From NCBI GenBank assembly GCA_947650285.1, contig CANTFL010000166.1, positions 85,366 through 149,365 of the forward strand: 64,000 nt of DNA, written 5' to 3'. This stretch comes from Hyaloperonospora brassicae. Its lineage: Eukaryota; Oomycota; Peronosporomycetes; Peronosporales; Peronosporaceae. The notes under the pieces were generated by a model. The model had not been told where the DNA came from and made no database searches. It saw only the letters and a program-made list of their open reading frames with translations. A program made the translations under genes and the position numbers. Positions 42,925 through 54,414 of this stretch are shown piece by piece (the first letter of the stretch is position 1; every line of letters begins with the position of its first letter).

Positions 42925-45900
42925 AGTATCCACGACCAGCGAAGAGGATGGTGGTGCAAGAAGGGGGATACACGACTGTTGTGCAGCTGGTAGCTGACCA
43001 TCGCACCGTGATTAGTCACCAACAAATGTAGCGTTTGTAGCACCTGGTGTATGTTTGTTCGTGTTTTTGCCATGTAACCTGAAGATACGGAGAGGAGAAC
43101 GGCGTGGCTGAGATGGCTTCTGCCGTGCATACATGTTCCTCAGCGCACTCGTCAGGCTGAGCAGCGGAAGTTGCAACGAGAGTTACGCTTCGTGCAGGCT
43201 AAGGCAAACTGCAAATGATGGCACCACACGAGTTACGTCGTTGTATGCGATTGTCGAAAACTAGATTGATCCTATCAAGCTCCGCTGCAGCTCAGAGAAA
43301 AATCACCTTTTTCTCTCGTCGTATGACAATCAGTGTGATCGCTGCGCCGGCTTTGAGTCGCCTTCAGCGTCAAGAGCACCCAGTCTCTCTCCTTTCTCTC
43401 GATCCCAATAGAACAGGGCTGTTGTACCCGGCGCAAACGTACCGTTCACACATTCTCCGTTTCACGATGTCATCTTCAGGTCTATCGTAGTCATATGTAC
43501 TATGGCACCGTGCACGGCATTTCATCTCTCGGCACGAGCGGAAAGTAAGCAGCCACAGCAGGGTACTTCACTTGTCAAAAGATCGGTGGGTCCAGTGCAC
43601 CTCGAAACGACACACTCAAAAAGCATCAACTACAAGTGCGTACAAGATCCCACCAAGAAGGCTCAACTACTGACTCGCAGTCGAGGGGACAATGAACGAG
43701 ACTGCGCTGGTTTGTTGATATGCGAAAGCACTCACAATACCTTACTTCTCAACTCATGCAAAAGCTTTGATCGTGAAAGTGCGAACGATCGAGCGGCTGG
43801 CCAGAGATACCTACCTAATCGAACAGAGGTAAGAAGAGAGGTAGCTAGACCAAATAGTACCAACAAGAGTGAGTCAATGTATCGAGGTACTTTACAGATC
43901 TCAAATAATACTGTCGGGGTCTTAAGCCGCCATTGCGGTACGCAAATAGGTGCGCGCGCCGGTAGCCGGTCTTTCGACGAATTACGCCACCACGGCACGT
44001 CGGACGAAAGGTTTGGGCTAGTCCGCAATGAATGGACCGTTCGCGTGCGCCCCTATCAGCCTTGACGCAATTGACAGGTTCATCAAGACATTTCCGCCTA
44101 TGTCGACAATGATGTTGCGTGTACGGTAGTGATGCGCGCAATTGAACTTAACTATGCTGTCTTGACATTTCCTCGCATTTACAAAGCCACGTCAAGTCGA
44201 TGATGGCGTGACGAATGTTTTCACGGGGTGAGCGCAATTTCATGTGATTGACATTAAATCATGTCGGTGTGAATATGTTCATATTTAGCATTTTTCTCCA
44301 ATATCTGCCTTTCTAAATATATATTGCAGGAATATTTCCTTCGAGAGTTATATTCAGAGCCGCTGCACTTATTGGTTAGTATAGGCCATGATGTCAACTA
44401 CATATACCACAAATTGATGCTATACGCGCGCATTAGGTGGTGAGCAGGTATTAGATTTTGTAGCTCGATCCCGTTGACGTAAGTGTAAAAGGGTTTTATC
44501 GGGAGATTTAACGATATTATTCACAATTGTACTGATTCTTATTTCCTAACGTTGTCGTTCGATAGACTTATCTCTTCCTCCCAAGGTACCGTGCACGTGA
44601 GGTTCAAAAGCGCCTGGCTACACTGTGGTCGCTGTAGAAAGCTTGTACTGTGTCAATACAAGCGGAGAATGTCTCGTTACACTTAACTTAACATGATATC
44701 ACTTACCGTGATTTATGATGACGCAGCGTTCTGAGCCGTATAATGTGACGAAGTTTTAATCTAGCAGCTCTGGTAAATAGCGGTGTCTATGAGGACACAA
44801 CAGTCTCGCTGAAGCGTCAGTCAGTTGTAAGTAAGATATGGTAGTATGATGGTATGGTCAGGAAAGCTTTCGATGCTCCGCGGTCAATGATGCAGCGCTA
44901 TATGGAGCAGAGTTAACCTCGCAGTATGTTGGCTTACTACGAAGGCCTTCAGCAGGCGAAGAAAGACGAATAACCCTGCATATGTAGTAATGAGTTTATA
45001 TAAGCAGATATACGCCTTGCACTCTGGACGATTATATAGTGACTTGACTTCGTGGAAGCCAGTTGTGTGACCCTTTGTCCTTCGCCTGCTTTTCCAGTAG
45101 TTTGTTACGTCAAGCAAAATCGATAGCTGATCTCATATTGATCGTCATATATAAGCTCACCGGTATTTTGAGATACTCGCCGGCGCTAACCGTACTTTGT
45201 TGTTCTATATTATTTAGTAAAATGTGTTGTCAAACACACACACACAACAATCACCGAGTTAAGTCGGCAAAACGGGCTGGTTAGCTAGGTAAATCTCAAC
45301 GCGGTTTGCTAGTGGCGATGTTTTTTTGTCTTCGCGTGCATCAGGATGCGAATTAGGATGTGCGATCAATACTGCACAGCATTGCCAAAAAATGCTACCT
45401 TATTTAGTATGCAAACATCATGATTCGCGCCACATGCAGCTCGTTCCAATTCATTTTATCATCCTTGTCATATAAATACTGGTGGCGGAGCTCGGACACC
45501 TGCAGTATGAAGATAGTTTTGATTGCGATAGAAGTCAACATAAGCTTATTCGGTACCGTCTTTTGATGCAGTACATGTATGCGTGAATCAAATTGCTTAT
45601 AAAGGAAGAAGCTTTTATAATTTGGACTGCATAATGCCGCTGCGTTCTGCTTTCGCTCGGGTAGTATGAGCAGTAGTCTGACATCTGGCCGAAGAAATAA
45701 ATGAGATCGCAGTTGCCTATACTACACTTCAGCGTCACCAGACCTTTCATATCTTATCAGAGAACGCCGACGATTTTGTCGAAGTAATAAAGATGTATCA
45801 GTGTACTTGATTGATGCGGGTCTGATTATCTTCCTAGAACGAGACGCTCTTCATGCGCCGTACATTCGTCAACTAGACAATTGAGGCTGGGACGGTCACG

Positions 45901-47347
45901 ATATGCTCGATGCTATTACAAGGATTTATATTTGTCAAGCAGATGTAGATTGCGACGTAGAATGCGGTGGAAATAGTCTCTACTACAAAAATTCGATCTG
46001 TTCTCGTCGTCGTAAGGAAGAACGAATTATTCTTTTGCAAGTTTCTGCGCTGGACAATGTCCATCGTCAGTGCAAAGCTTCGAATTCGCATTCGTAGGTG
46101 TCAACTTATTTTTCCATGCGCTCTATGACCTTGGCCGCTCGCTGTCGACTCGCTTCAGAGCGCTGAGTCTTGCCGTCTTCGACAATATATTCGCATTTGC
46201 ATGTGGCCGAAGTAAGCAGCGAAGCCTTTTTCATAAAATCTGTCAATACGCGCCGCTATGTAAATTTAGGTATTCTCAGCATTTTTCACCTTCATCGCTG
46301 ACTGCGATGACGACCTCGCAACTCCTCTTGTTGTACTGGTTATGCGCAGCTCGATTTACTGTCTACTTCTTATTTACTTAATGGACCATGCATTCACCTC
46401 GTTATGAATTTGAAGTTCGCCGCTGCTGCCTTTTGCTTCCGATCGGCATTTCGCCTGTATGAACTATAGCTTTGCCACCGACGCAGTATGTGCGATCACC
46501 TTTTGCTTTCTGTCGACATTTGCAAAGAATACTTTGCGTTCGAATGCACCCATGTTTAAATCGAATAATCGAGTAAATTGCACAGCTCTTTGGCATAGCG
46601 CATGTAACAGTCAAGTGTCGAATCTTACATTCGAGCATGAGCTTCATTTGATTGGGTGACGCTTTGGGGACCATACATATCGTTCAAATCAAGCGATTAT
46701 CCAAGTCCGCGCGCGCCGCTGACAGGATAAAAGTAAGGAAGATATTACAAATGAGCGCTTTGAGTTCGTCTTCTCTACAGGCAGCTTTATGGACTGTCTT
46801 ACCCGAATTGTTTTGTAAAACGTTCAAAACTGCTGGCATATGACGTGGCAGCATATAGGCTACGTTGTACACCGCTAATTTACCACCTAGTGGTAGTACC
46901 ACTTATTCGATCCACTACTTTGGTGGCCGAGCAGTTTAAACTTGACGCAGCATGATTTACGGTAAAGTATAAGAGTAATCGGCCGTCTAGACAGCGTGCA
47001 AGAATGTGCGGTCTCAATCAGGGAGAATGGACCTTAGGCCCTTGAAGTGCTCGGTCTGGTCGAACTTCCATGAGCGATAATTTACGCTAAATCGCGTTCG
47101 TTTTCACGAGCACTTAAGCTGCTGTATAAAGCGGAGGCGCAGCAGTGCTAAATATGGAAGATAGGCAATTTCAATTGTTGGATGTAGATATCACTTGATT
47201 CGTTTTTGTATACTTAATCCATAAATCCGTCGGTGTCCATACAACAACCTTATATACAGTGCACATGTCGTATAGGAGCACCTACATATTCAGTTATCAG
47301 CGTGAATGCCCGACTCTAGCATCGATTGTGTAAACACTGTATGCTGG
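42925..47347. other. 4.4 kb AT-rich region, no firm gene
   Basis: No conserved protein found. A 187-codon plus-strand frame at 43502-44065 has no recognisable domain and ordinary composition. Around 45945-46010 the plus strand reads DVDCDVECGGNSLYYKNSIC, weakly like the first module of the cysteine-rich protein at 42559, and may be a relic paralogue. GC content falls markedly from about 44.1 kb. Confidence 0.5.
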
Positions 47348-49128
47348 TGTAGTGAAGTCGATCTCACAAGATTACTTTAGTGAGTGTCGATCTTCCACTT
47401 GCCCAGACTTGCCGACTCACGGAGGGGGTACTCCGATCCGTGCCTTGCTGTATAACCTTGTGCTCACCTTGTGTACCCGTCGGTTGGGCTGGCTTGAGCT
47501 TTTCGTAATGGCCTTGGGAGATGTCGATCTCGCTGAGGGTTTGGGGTTGAGCGTTCGCTTCCGGTGCGGAAATCTTCACACCACGAACGGGGGTTCTGCG
47601 ATCCTGATCTTGAGTCGCGGCGATCTCTATTTGGAGATGTCGCGATCTCGATCTTGAATCACACCGATCTCGATTCGTCTTCGGGATCGGGGTCTTCGCT
47701 GTGCGGAAATCTTCACTCAGCAAATAATAGTCTTGCGTCGATCTTGCGTTGGGATCGGTCCGATCTGGTCTCGGGATCGGCCGATCTTGCCGGAAGTGCG
47801 CAATATGGACAGATCGGTTCTTGGTTTCGCCAAAATGAAACACGCCGATATGTCCAGTTGATCGCTTCGATCTCGCTCGGTCTTGTCTTGAACGCCTTGT
47901 CCAGATCTTTTGACCACTCGAGCCGTCTCGCGATCTTGTGTCCAAAATCCTTTTCCTTTTCCTTTGTTGTGTGGCTGCTACCCTAGCAGTTGAGTTGAGT
48001 GTGAGTACTTGATCGATCTGGGCCAGATATCCCGAGATCGCTCTTCTCGATCTTGGCCAACAATCCAAGATCGGTCTTCTGTGTCCCTGTAACACGCGTG
48101 CCTTGACCCGCCGGGGAAGCCAAATCAATCTTGCCCGGAGAAGAGGGGAGGAGAACGTGCGTCGTGAGCGGAAGAAGTAGAGTTTAAGTCTGTTTATTAA
48201 CCAACCAAATTAATATCCAACCTATCATTAAGCCTATTCCCAACCGTAGGTCACTGTCCAAGTCGATATCACCTTTAAGCATGGCCGCCACCTTGAACAC
48301 GTGTAGAAATTTCGTCACCTGTACTCCAAAGATAGCGCCAATACTCCCGATATCGTACCTAGACACCAAAAAGGACCAAATTCCAAATACGGTACCAAAT
48401 GCCCCATTTTGGTACCGAAAAGTCCAAAATAGTATCCAAATGCGGAATCTGTCTAAATCCATTTTGCGACGTCAATTCGACCGGCTTCCACTGGCTCTTT
48501 CGGTCTGAACTTTTGGGACATCACTCATGGATCTCCAACAAGCATGTACATCATCATACAATAGCTCCATCATCGATATATCCATAACCAGCAGGGAACA
48601 TGACCGATCTGATGTCCAATTCGAGATCGTTGAGGATCGACACAGTGCGATCCGGCCCTATATGTCTTTTCCGTTCATTGTGCATGCTCCGATACTATAC
48701 TCAACGGTTTATCCGCACAATGGGACCATCCACAATTCTTACAACGGTCCCACGGACCCCCACAAACATCCCCACTTCCAGATCGGTCCATAATTAACCT
48801 AAATCAGTACTCCCTTTGGGAGACCCGTAGAGAGTGTCACCGGTCTGCAGGATGTCACACCTTCGTCACAGAGTCACATCACATCGCCCGATCTCAGATC
48901 CTTGTCCCAGATCGCTCCATGGAAATCGTCCTAACTGTCGTCTTGTCCCAGATCACCCCGTCTCAGATCGTTCCATACCCATCAGTCTGACGACAGTTGG
49001 ATCGGATCGCCGATCCCGTTTCCTTATTGGATCGCCAAGTCCCATGGCCTCTTTTTCCACCAGTAAGTGGCGTCCCAAATGTGTAGCCACCGATCCTCGT
49101 ACAAAATTTGATTAGTGACTTCACCACA
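47348..49128 (-). repeat. 3' LTR of the gypsy element
   Basis: 1,781 bp. Differs from the other LTR by scattered substitutions, concentrated near 48240-48440, and by a 6-bp indel near 49020. Very rich in GATC. Confidence 0.95.
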
Positions 49129-49140
49129 ACCGCCCCCTGT
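49129..49140 (-). promoter_or_regulatory. Polypurine tract
   Basis: On the minus strand ACAGGGGGCGGT abuts the start of the 3' LTR, the position and composition of a plus-strand primer. Confidence 0.7.
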
Positions 49141-49216
49141 ACTGAAGTCCATTGTACAGCAATTGACCTCAGTGCAGTCACTCATCAACTTCGCTCCAAC
49201 CACTCAAGTCCGTCTC

Positions 49217-51994
49217 ATGGCCTCTCCAACGCATCTCCCCACCTCGCCGATCTCGTCAGAAGGCTCCACCGTGTTTCTGTCTCCGGATCGCGACCCGTCG
49301 TCTGGATCGCCGGATCGCGGGAGGTATGCTCCAATCGTCCCAGATCAACATGCGTCTCCAAGCCATCTAGGTCCAGCCGGATCTCCACCGATCGCCCCGG
49401 GATCGCCAGATCGACAGCCGACCAGACCTTCGTCCCCAGCCCGCAACTTGCCGTCTGGGTCGCCGGACCGCGGGATGTATGCTCCAATTGTTCCAGATCG
49501 ACACGAGTCTCCAAGTGATTCCAGTTCGGTCGGGTCGCCATCGATCGTCACGGGATCGCCAGATCGTCCCTCTGAGCCGTCCTCACTTCCTGCACCTCCG
49601 GCGACCCTGGGTGCGTTCAGCTCCGACATTCTGGCCCCTAGTGAGTCTCGTACAGGGTCTGCTCCAATTGCGGGCGTCACCGGCTTCGTTCCGCGAGTTT
49701 CTGCCGACGACGTTCGTCTTACGTTGGCTACGATCTCTTATTTGTGGGATCGAGAGGCTACCTTCTGCAGCCAAGCCGATACCATTCATGCGCTTCAGCA
49801 GTCATACCGAGATGCGGTCGCCCGGGGCGATCGCTTGCAAGACGAGATTGATTCTCTGTACAGATCGGCCGCCCCTTTCGTCTCTTTTGTCCAGCGTCGA
49901 TATGATTTGATGCAAGGCCGCTACGTCGACGCAGTACATTCTCTGAGCGATTGTAAACGAGCTCTGCGGACACATCGAGATCAATCGGCGCAGATTCTTC
50001 GGCTACGCGCTTTGTTACGTGCCAACGATGAGGATCAAGGCAGCTTGGAACGACAGGTGAACGCTTTGAGGGCTCAAATCATTTCGCTCCAAGCCGAAAT
50101 CAATTCTCTCCGACAGCAGCGTGACCAGTTGACCACCGACAGGTCTTTCCTTCACATAGATGTTTTGCACTTGAAGGAGGAATTGGATCGGTCTCAGGCG
50201 GAGATCGCAGAGGGACTGGCTTCAATTAGCGATCTCATACAACAAGTGGATGGCTTGACTCCTCTGGAGGGTCAGTTGGCACTTTCGCAGATGGAAAACG
50301 CCAACCTCCGTCGTCAGCTTGCGGAACACCTCACGGTGCACGACTAGCTGCAGGTGGCGGAGCACGATCGGGATCGGGCCATAGCAGAACACCGTGCCCT
50401 CCTCGACACCCTGAACAGTGCTATACTCGGGTCCCGGTCGTCTGCACTGACCGTTCGACCGACGCCCAAGAGTGCTACTCCGGCCGGATCGCCACCTGTT
50501 TCCGCTACCCAGAGATCGGGATCGCTTGCCCGTAGGTCCAGATCGAGATCGTCTGGCCCGCCTACCAAGCGTCAGCGGGTTCGACCACGGTCACGATTCA
50601 GAGATTCTTCTACCACCCGTGTGGCCTCCCGGCTATTGTCGTTGAATCCCTCAACGCCCTCCAAGAAACTGCCCAGATTGGCCCCACCCGAGCCTTCACC
50701 CAATTTTTCTTCTTTGCCGCCCTCGTCCACGTCTTCTAGGACTGGATCGGGAAGTGGGGAGCCAACCGAGTCGGACTCTAGCTTTGGGGATTTGACCCGT
50801 TCCGTGTTGTCCCGCTCGAGATCGACCGCTCGTCGTCAACCTAGATCGGATGCCCGATCTTCGACTTTAGACTCCTCTCCGGCTGCCCAGGTCGCTTCCG
50901 CTTCTTCCGCAGCTACCGCATCAGCTCAAGCACTGTCGCGGTCGCTCTATCCAGACGCTCCGGAGCCCCGTTATCTTTCGTACCCATCCTCTCCGGTCGC
51001 GGCTGCCCCCGTAGTTGAAATTCAAGATGATGGAGACGTAGAAGATGTGGAGGTGTCGCCGACAGGGGAAACACACAGCGAGACTGGCTCCGCTAGTCCG
51101 CCTCCGGGGTCCACTGCGCTTTCGGATCGCCATTTGTCCGATAGCGAAAACAGCATCACCCTTCCGGCGCGCCAAGTGGCTAACAGAGTCATCTCTTCCG
51201 TTGATTTCGACAATCTTCCGCCACTCCAGCAGCCACGGGATCGGTGGATTCCCAATTATCTGGCGCCTTCCCGACGGGTAGCTTCCGAGATCGCTCCATG
51301 GTCAGTTTCGCGGATCGCGATGGTTTGCGTGAGGACCATGACCATTGAGCTGCTGTTTCACCACTACTCCAAGCCCAGGAATTTTCTGTTCCCCTTCCAC
51401 AGTCATGGGCGAGCTCCTCCGACGGGGACTTGGGCCTCTGGGCTGATTTCGCGGCAGCACATCCAGGCTCTTTACGCTACGGCCCCCTGGGACAATATCG
51501 TGGTCCCCGTGAACCCGATATCGTTCACCATGACTGGATGGTATCGAGACATGAGTCATCGTTACCTGGAGCTTGAGTCCACTCATCGGCAAGCTCTATG
51601 GGAATCTACTCATGCTTTCCCGATCTCTCCGGCCCAGCGACGATCCGAACGGTTTATGCAAACGTTCTGGCGTCAACGAAAGCAGCGCCGATCTCGCTTT
51701 GGAGCGCGTTGGAAGAACTTCTTGAAGAGGATACTCAACGGCATGATCTCTGTCCACTGTGATCTCGACATCTTGCTGGATCCCTTCTTCCTCCACTATC
51801 CGCGCCCACATGAAGAACGAGTTTGGTATCCAGGGTTAGGACACTCTAACGACCCAGCTGACTTGCTAGAGGCGTTGGACATGGCCGACCAAGAGGATCC
51901 TTGGCGCAACCAGTTCCGCAACGCCTATTGGGATCACCCCGGATCGCAGATTCCCCGTCTACAGAACAAGTTCAAGCCTGCTCCATCGTCTTAG
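49217..51994 (+). pseudogene. Antisense ORF of the gypsy element, 926 codons with one in-frame TAG
   Basis: One frame from ATG 49217 to TAG 51992-51994, broken only by TAG at 50345-50347 (codon 377). It lies opposite to gag-pol between the chromodomain end (52270) and the 3' LTR. Order: a Pro/Ser-rich part with a repeated GSPDRG.YAPIVPD motif (twice, about residues 30-85), a long coiled coil (about 200-375), a Ser/Arg-rich basic stretch resembling a nuclear signal (RRSRSRSSGPPTKRQRVRPR), acidic Ser-rich sequence, and a compact C-terminal domain of about 230 residues rich in W, H and R (PWSVSRIAMVCVRTMTIELL, FWRQRKQRRSRFGARWKNFL). I recognise no family. It is in the place of env-like or antisense ORFs of other gypsy elements; no transmembrane segment is seen. 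Confidence 0.8.
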
Positions 51995-52269
51995 TTCAAG
52001 ATCGGTGCCCAAGCCCGATCGTCTTTCATAATCGTGTAAGTCATTCGATCATCGTCTCTTTTCTTAGGTACTTCATTCTTTGCAACTTCCACGACCTCGA
52101 TCCTTCTCGCTCCACATCATTCAGTAAGGTAATTTACGTGACTATCTCCATACTCATACACAAAAACACCATCCATCAGCCTGTGCTACCTCCCAGCACA
52201 TCTTGCAACCTCATCCACCAGCATGTGCTACCGCCTAGCACCCCCCCCCCCCCCCACTTGTTCGAACTG

Positions 52270-54414
52270 TTAAGGTTCGTCCGACTTGCCTTCGTGAGAC
52301 TGCATCGCTTCGAAACGGTTTCGACTCACTCGGTTCCGCTCAAACTCTTGCAAGATCGCCCCACAACTCAGATCGGCCTCATCCACCCAACTTAGATCGG
52401 GATGTGCCTTCCACTTCACCAGAAACTGTCGGTGTACTCGCCCATAACGGGTTTTCCTACCAGATCGCACGTCCAATATTTCTTCTACTTCGTACTCTCC
52501 TTCTTCAAGCTCACTCTCCCAACTATCTTCTGGCAGCAGAGCCTCATCGAAATCCAAGCGCTCTGCTTCGTCTATCGTCAGCTGATCCTTCGGCCGTTCA
52601 GGGAACGTTTTTACCTTTTTTAGCTTCGATAAATGTACAATCGGAAATAACCGATACGGAGTTCCGGCGATCTCCAATTTCACAGCGTGATCTCCACAAA
52701 TGTCCGCAACTCGGAATGGACCATGCCACATATGCGCTAGCTTCTTCGCATATCCCTCTTTGACTCGATCCAGGTATAGCCAAACTTGCGTTCCCACTTC
52801 GATCTCGTGTTGCTCCAAATCTTCATTATGTCGATCTGCCCTCTCTTGGATCGCAGCTCGTAGTTGATCGTTCACTGCGGATCGAGCTCGCTGATATTGT
52901 CTTTGGATACTATATCTCCACCGCTTCGGATCGCGATCTCTTGTTCTCGTGTTCCCCACTGATAACGTAGCTTCCAACGTCGATCGTGGATCCCACCCAT
53001 GAATCAGATAGAATGGGGTGTCCCCCCGAATCCGATCTTGTGCGGTGTTAATTGCAAATGTGAGTCGCTCAGCATACTCATCCCAGTCCCGTTGGTCAAC
53101 TTCAGCCACGTACATCTTGAGCGAATGCGTCAAGGTTTGCACCATTCGTTCGGCTGTTCCATTTGCTTGTGGCCTGTAGGCCATAGTAGCACGCTGTTTC
53201 TGTCCTACGATCCGACTGAAGGCTCGAAAAAAATCGGACATAAATCCCGGTTCTCGATCGTGTCTGATAGCCTCGCTAGCTCCGAAGCGTCGAAACACAC
53301 ATTCTTCGTAATTCTCAGCTATTGTTTGTGCTGTTCGTGATGAGCTAGCCTTTGCAATCACATATCCCGAGAAGAGGTCCACCCAAATGAGCAGTTCGGT
53401 ATTCCCCTTGATAGACTTGGGCAACGACGGTATATGATCCATTGCGATGATCTGAAATGGATAGGTTGCGTGTAAGTTGCCCGGGGATCTCCCATGAATC
53501 GTCGGGCTTCCTTTTCCAGTTTCACAGTCGGTACATTCGCCCACATATCGTTGCACACTCCGATATAGTCCTCTCCAATGGAATCGCGATCTGATCCTCT
53601 GATAAGTTCTACCGATACCCTGATGGCCTCCTTCCAGACTCGTATGATAGTGATGCAAAAAATCCTGTTGCAACATCTCAGGGATCACCAACCGCATCAA
53701 ACCATCGCGATCTTCTGACTCTCTTTTCGCCATGGGGCAGAAAAATAGCAGATCGTTCTCATCGATCTCGTACTCTGGCGCCAGTTTTGCACACATCTTC
53801 ACCTCTCCCGCGTCCAAGGTTGATACATCGCCACTTAGATACTTCTTGAGATTGACAATCCAACACTCTTCATCTTGAGCTTGGACAATTCGTTGTACTC
53901 TAATCCTCTGTACTATCTCCTCCTGTACCACTTCAGGTTCATGACGTATCCTCCCGGCTGATCTCGTGATCGCAGCTATCCGCACCAGCTGACCATCTTG
54001 CTTGGGCTTCAACAATTCATCGAGCCGGTTCAGAGTCATCAGATCTTGCCGATCTTCTTCAGCTACAACAATTCTTCCCTTTTCGTTCTGCAATGCTGTG
54101 CTGGCTAGTCGATCTGCGCTCTGGTTCCACTCTCGCTTCATATGCAGAAACTCGTGACTAGGCCATGATCGCAGCTTCACCAACGCTTTTTGCCTCAGGA
54201 GTTGAAGGCCCGGTGCCTTGCAGTCGATCTCACCGCGCATCTGTCGAATCACCAAATTGGAATCTCCACACAGAATTACTCGCCCCCTGTCCAGATCGGC
54301 GAGTAACTCAAAGCACAGTAGCAATCCATTATACTCCGCTTCATTCACAGTCAGATTGTGAGCATATCTCGATTCTGCTGCCACGATCGTCCACTCGGGT
54401 AACCTCCATATCAC
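52270..54414 (-). CDS. pol: Second RNase H (archaeal-like), integrase and chromodomain
   Basis: 714 codons. Residues 1-105 complete a second RNase H: SRYAHNLTVNEAEYNGLLLC, GDSNLVIRQMRG and WNQSADRLAS; its first Asp (FDGSA) is in the preceding frame. Integrase follows: zinc-binding H-H-C-C (HHYHTSLEGGHQG, GECTDCETGKG), then D-D-E in AMDHIPSLP, HDREPGFMSD and NGTAERMVQTL, and a GPF module (HMWHGPFRVADICGDHAV). The last 80 residues are a chromodomain (EYEVEEILDV...RQFLVKWKAHPDLSW), which targets chromoviruses to modified histones. All catalytic residues I can see are intact. The single-base frame break at 54411-54414 separates it from the RT frame. Confidence 0.93.
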   Translation of the reverse strand: MIWRLPEWTIVAAESRYAHNLTVNEAEYNGLLLCFELLADLDRGRVILCGDSNLVIRQMRGEIDCKAPGLQLLRQKALVKLRSWPSHEFLHMKREWNQSADRLASTALQNEKGRIVVAEEDRQDLMTLNRLDELLKPKQDGQLVRIAAITRSAGRIRHEPEVVQEEIVQRIRVQRIVQAQDEECWIVNLKKYLSGDVSTLDAGEVKMCAKLAPEYEIDENDLLFFCPMAKRESEDRDGLMRLVIPEMLQQDFLHHYHTSLEGGHQGIGRTYQRIRSRFHWRGLYRSVQRYVGECTDCETGKGSPTIHGRSPGNLHATYPFQIIAMDHIPSLPKSIKGNTELLIWVDLFSGYVIAKASSSRTAQTIAENYEECVFRRFGASEAIRHDREPGFMSDFFRAFSRIVGQKQRATMAYRPQANGTAERMVQTLTHSLKMYVAEVDQRDWDEYAERLTFAINTAQDRIRGDTPFYLIHGWDPRSTLEATLSVGNTRTRDRDPKRWRYSIQRQYQRARSAVNDQLRAAIQERADRHNEDLEQHEIEVGTQVWLYLDRVKEGYAKKLAHMWHGPFRVADICGDHAVKLEIAGTPYRLFPIVHLSKLKKVKTFPERPKDQLTIDEAERLDFDEALLPEDSWESELEEGEYEVEEILDVRSGRKTRYGRVHRQFLVKWKAHPDLSWVDEADLSCGAILQEFERNRVSRNRFEAMQSHEGKSDEP

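Noticed and set aside
47364..48128. 254-codon minus-strand frame in the left LTR, repeated in the right LTR
   Set aside because: Low-complexity Arg/Asp-rich translation of GATC-rich LTR sequence; without homology or start context it is not a gene.
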